A DNA stretch of 41,634 nt from Clostridia bacterium (GTDB lineage: Bacteria; Bacillota; Clostridia; Christensenellales; CAG-138): the NCBI GenBank assembly GCA_030527115.1, contig JAUNBM010000015.1:1-41634 (forward strand). The letters are read 5' to 3'. The translations under genes were made by a program, and so were the position numbers. The notes beneath the pieces are model-generated. The model made no database searches, had not been told where the DNA came from, and was given only the letters and a program-made list of their open reading frames with translations. How positions within the stretch are numbered: the first letter of the stretch is position 1; each line of letters starts with the position of its first letter. This document shows, in pieces, positions 40,045 through 41,634 of this stretch.

Positions 40045-40860
40045 ATGATTGAGGAACGGGCATATGCAAAACTTAATCTGACTCTCGGCGTTCTCTACAA
40101 GCGCGTTGACGGCTATCACGCTATCGACAGCATCATGCAGACGGTTGATCTCTTTGACTCCCTGACGATAGAGAAGTCCAAGAAGATTGAAATCTCGGTT
40201 ACGGGCATGACGCTTCCGCAGGAGAACACGATGTATAAGGCGGCGACGGCATATAAAAAATACTCCGGTTGCGGTTGCACCGTGCGCTGTATAAAGCGAA
40301 TCCCCGCCGAAGCAGGGCTGGGCGGCGGAAGCGCGGACGCGGCGGCGGTTCTTCGAGGCTTACAAAGGTTGCACCGAATGCTCGATGATAAGCGGCTGTA
40401 TTCGATTGCGCTCGCAGTCGGAGCGGACGTCCCCTTTCTAATCCAAGGCGGTGCCGCCCGCTGTGAGGGCGTAGGCGAAATTCTCACTCCGTTTCGCGCC
40501 GCTCCGCTCTGGTTTCTTATCGTAAAGCCGCCGCAGGGAATCTCCACCCGCGCGCTCTACTCAGGCTTGAAGTTGCCCCGTGAGCGCGTAAGCACGCTAA
40601 AAGCAATGGCGGCGCTCGCATCGGGGGAGGTAAAAAAGCTGTGCGAAGTCATGCACAATGCGCTTGAAATGCCGGCGATAGAGCTTTGCCCCTGCATTGC
40701 CGATATAAAGCGGGGTTTGTTGGAGCGGGGCGCGCTCGCCGCACAGATGACGGGGAGCGGCTCGGCGGTGTTCGGCGTTTTTGAAACCGAGGCCGCGGCA
40801 AGCTCCGCCGCCGAAGGTTGGGCTTCCGACTATTTTGTACGGGTCTGCCGTTCGATATGA
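40045..40860 (+). CDS. ispE: 4-diphosphocytidyl-2-C-methyl-D-erythritol kinase
   Basis: 271 residues. It phosphorylates CDP-methylerythritol in the MEP isoprenoid pathway, in the cytoplasm (GHMP kinase fold). The N-terminal substrate region reads AYAKLNLTLGVLYKRVDGYH, and the ATP loop AEAGLGGGSADAAAVL is at about 88-103. The third motif MTGSGSAVFGVF is near the C-terminus. ATG 40045 is used; a TTG six codons upstream would add residues inside the -10 box. No ribosome binding site is seen, so it appears to be leaderless. The next gene, an ECF S component, follows after 76 bases. Confidence 0.96.
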   Translation: MIEERAYAKLNLTLGVLYKRVDGYHAIDSIMQTVDLFDSLTIEKSKKIEISVTGMTLPQENTMYKAATAYKKYSGCGCTVRCIKRIPAEAGLGGGSADAAAVLRGLQRLHRMLDDKRLYSIALAVGADVPFLIQGGAARCEGVGEILTPFRAAPLWFLIVKPPQGISTRALYSGLKLPRERVSTLKAMAALASGEVKKLCEVMHNALEMPAIELCPCIADIKRGLLERGALAAQMTGSGSAVFGVFETEAAASSAAEGWASDYFVRVCRSI

Positions 40861-40936
40861 TATTTGCGCTGTAAGTTGCCGTTGTCCCGGCGTGTATGCG
40901 CCCGATGACGCGGCTTTTGCTTTTAGGAGGTTTGGT

Positions 40937-41428
40937 ATGAAGCAGGATTCTAAGACAAGAAATCTGGTTTTATCCGGAGTTATGGCGGCGGCCGTCATGC
41001 TTATGACGATGGTCTCCCTGCCCTTGCCGAGCGGCGCGGGGTATATCCATCTTGGGGACGCGGCGGTTCTTCTTTGCGCGGCTCTGCTCCCGCTCAGTAT
41101 CGCGTGGGCGGCGGCGGGGCTGGGCGCGGCGTTGGCGGACATAATATTGGGCTTTACCATCTATGCGCCCGCCAGCCTCGTAATTAAGGGGCTTATGTGC
41201 CTGATCTGCTGTTTGTTGCTCAAGGTTCTTCGTGGACGGCTGTCGGTGTTTGCCTATCTGGTCGCCGCGCTCGTCGTCCCGCTCGGCTATCTGCTCTACG
41301 AAACGGTGTTGGGACTGGGCGCCGCCGCCGTTACAAACATCCCGCTAAACTCCCTGCAAGCGTTAGCCGGGGCTCTGCTGGCCTTTGCCGCCGGGCTCGC
41401 GCTGAACAAAAACCGGGGCGCTTCATAA
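40937..41428 (+). CDS. ECF transporter S component, substrate unknown
   Basis: 163 residues from ATG 40937, with AGGAGG eight bases upstream. About five to six membrane segments. The motif GYIHLGDAAVLLCAALLP at about 33-50 and ALADIILGFTIYAPASLVIKG at about 67-87 are characteristic of a common group of vitamin-binding S components in Firmicutes, used with the general EcfAA'T module. The substrate cannot be read from this sequence. The 76-base gap upstream has a small GGCG/CGCC hairpin but no riboswitch I can recognise. It may be co-transcribed with ispE. Confidence 0.85.
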   Translation: MKQDSKTRNLVLSGVMAAAVMLMTMVSLPLPSGAGYIHLGDAAVLLCAALLPLSIAWAAAGLGAALADIILGFTIYAPASLVIKGLMCLICCLLLKVLRGRLSVFAYLVAALVVPLGYLLYETVLGLGAAAVTNIPLNSLQALAGALLAFAAGLALNKNRGAS

Positions 41429-41433
41429 ATTTC

Positions 41434-41462
41434 TTGTGCCCGGATAAAAACTATGCTATAAT
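41434..41462 (+). promoter_or_regulatory. Promoter of tRNA-Arg
   Basis: TTGTGC (41434-41439), a 17-base spacer and TGC-TATAAT with the hexamer at 41457-41462. Confidence 0.8.
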
Positions 41463-41529
41463 CCAAATTGCGGCGGAACGGGCGACGTGCATGCCGCCCG
41501 ATAGCGCGCCAAAGCCAAAAACCGCATAT

Positions 41530-41606
41530 GTACCCGTAGCGAAGCTGGATATCGCGTCAGACTCCGACTCTGAAGATCGTGGGTTCGAATCCCGCCGGGT
41601 ACGCCA
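41530..41606 (+). tRNA. tRNA-Arg (anticodon CCG), with encoded CCA
   Basis: Full cloverleaf: acceptor GTACCCG pairs with CGGGTAC; D stem GCGA/TCGC; anticodon stem TCAGA/TCTGA with loop CTCCGAC (anticodon CCG); T stem GTGGG/CCCGC with TTCGAAT. Discriminator G at 41603, and CCA is encoded at 41604-41606. It reads CGG arginine codons, in keeping with the GC-rich codon use here. Confidence 0.95.
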
Positions 41607-41615
41607 TTTATCACT

Positions 41616-41634
41616 GACAATATAGATATTGTCG
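41616..41634 (+). terminator. Probable tRNA-Arg terminator, cut by the window end
   Basis: GACAATA (41616-41622) and TATTGTC (41627-41633) form a perfect 7-bp stem with a four-base loop. Any T-tract lies beyond the window. Confidence 0.6.

Noticed and set aside
40861..40936. Riboswitch before the second ECF S component
   Set aside because: Only a small GGCG/CGCC hairpin is visible; no known aptamer core could be matched.
1..41634. Insertion sequences, prophage or integrative element
   Set aside because: No transposase, integrase, capsid or mobilisation gene and no terminal inverted repeats were found; the small SOS gene is the only phage-like hint.

Overview
The window is a chromosomal segment of a moderately GC-rich Gram-positive bacterium, most likely an uncultured gut-type member of the Clostridia. 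The evidence is the tig-clpP-clpX gene order, Gram-positive-style LexA and cobalamin-riboswitch elements, many lipoproteins with Pro/Thr/Glu-rich stalks, ECF-type S components, strong AGGAGG ribosome binding sites and TGC-TATAAT extended -10 promoters. No phage, insertion sequence or CRISPR array is visible. The genus cannot be fixed from the sequence alone.

Layout. 0.1-2 kb: a small secreted protein with a damaged start and, convergent to it, an ECF sigma factor with a membrane anti-sigma-like partner. 2.1-3.5 kb: a membrane-anchored NAGPA (phosphodiester glycosidase) protein and a four-helix membrane protein. 3.5-7.4 kb (minus): two Dabb proteins, an L,D-transpeptidase lipoprotein and uvrB. 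7.5-9.65 kb (minus): a cobalamin riboswitch with terminator controlling a membrane-anchored DUF4430 (transcobalamin-like) protein, an ECF S component and probably carbamate kinase. 9.65-14.35 kb (plus, divergent): a FecCD-type ABC importer, a methyltransferase and XdhC. 14.4-16.2 kb: a small gene under a LexA box and a MATE exporter. 16.2-18.6 kb: three overlapping lipoprotein genes. 18.6-26 kb: leuS, a MerR regulator, a small lipoprotein, and tig-clpP-clpX.

26-38.7 kb is the accessory, envelope-directed part. It holds a leucine-rich-repeat surface protein, a small beta-rich lipoprotein, a second NAGPA protein, an NlpC/P60-like secreted protein, a PIG-L deacetylase on a C-terminal membrane anchor, a large fusion of a dead PIG-L domain with a NAGPA domain, a CwlD-like amidase, an iron-type alcohol dehydrogenase and an RCC1-NAGPA fusion. 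Four NAGPA-domain proteins of four different architectures, with an active and an inactivated PIG-L, suggest a dedicated cell-surface glycan editing system acting on GlcNAc-type or glycosyl-phosphate decorations. This is inference; no substrate is shown by the sequence.

38.7-41.6 kb: rlmH and a WalJ/YycJ-type hydrolase, divergent from ispE across a nearly symmetric double promoter, then an ECF S component and tRNA-Arg(CCG). Several promoters have their -10 box only 6-9 bases before an ATG with no ribosome binding site, which points to leaderless mRNAs. No gap longer than 300 bases lacks a gene; the longest (9421-9714) holds the riboswitch and two divergent promoters.
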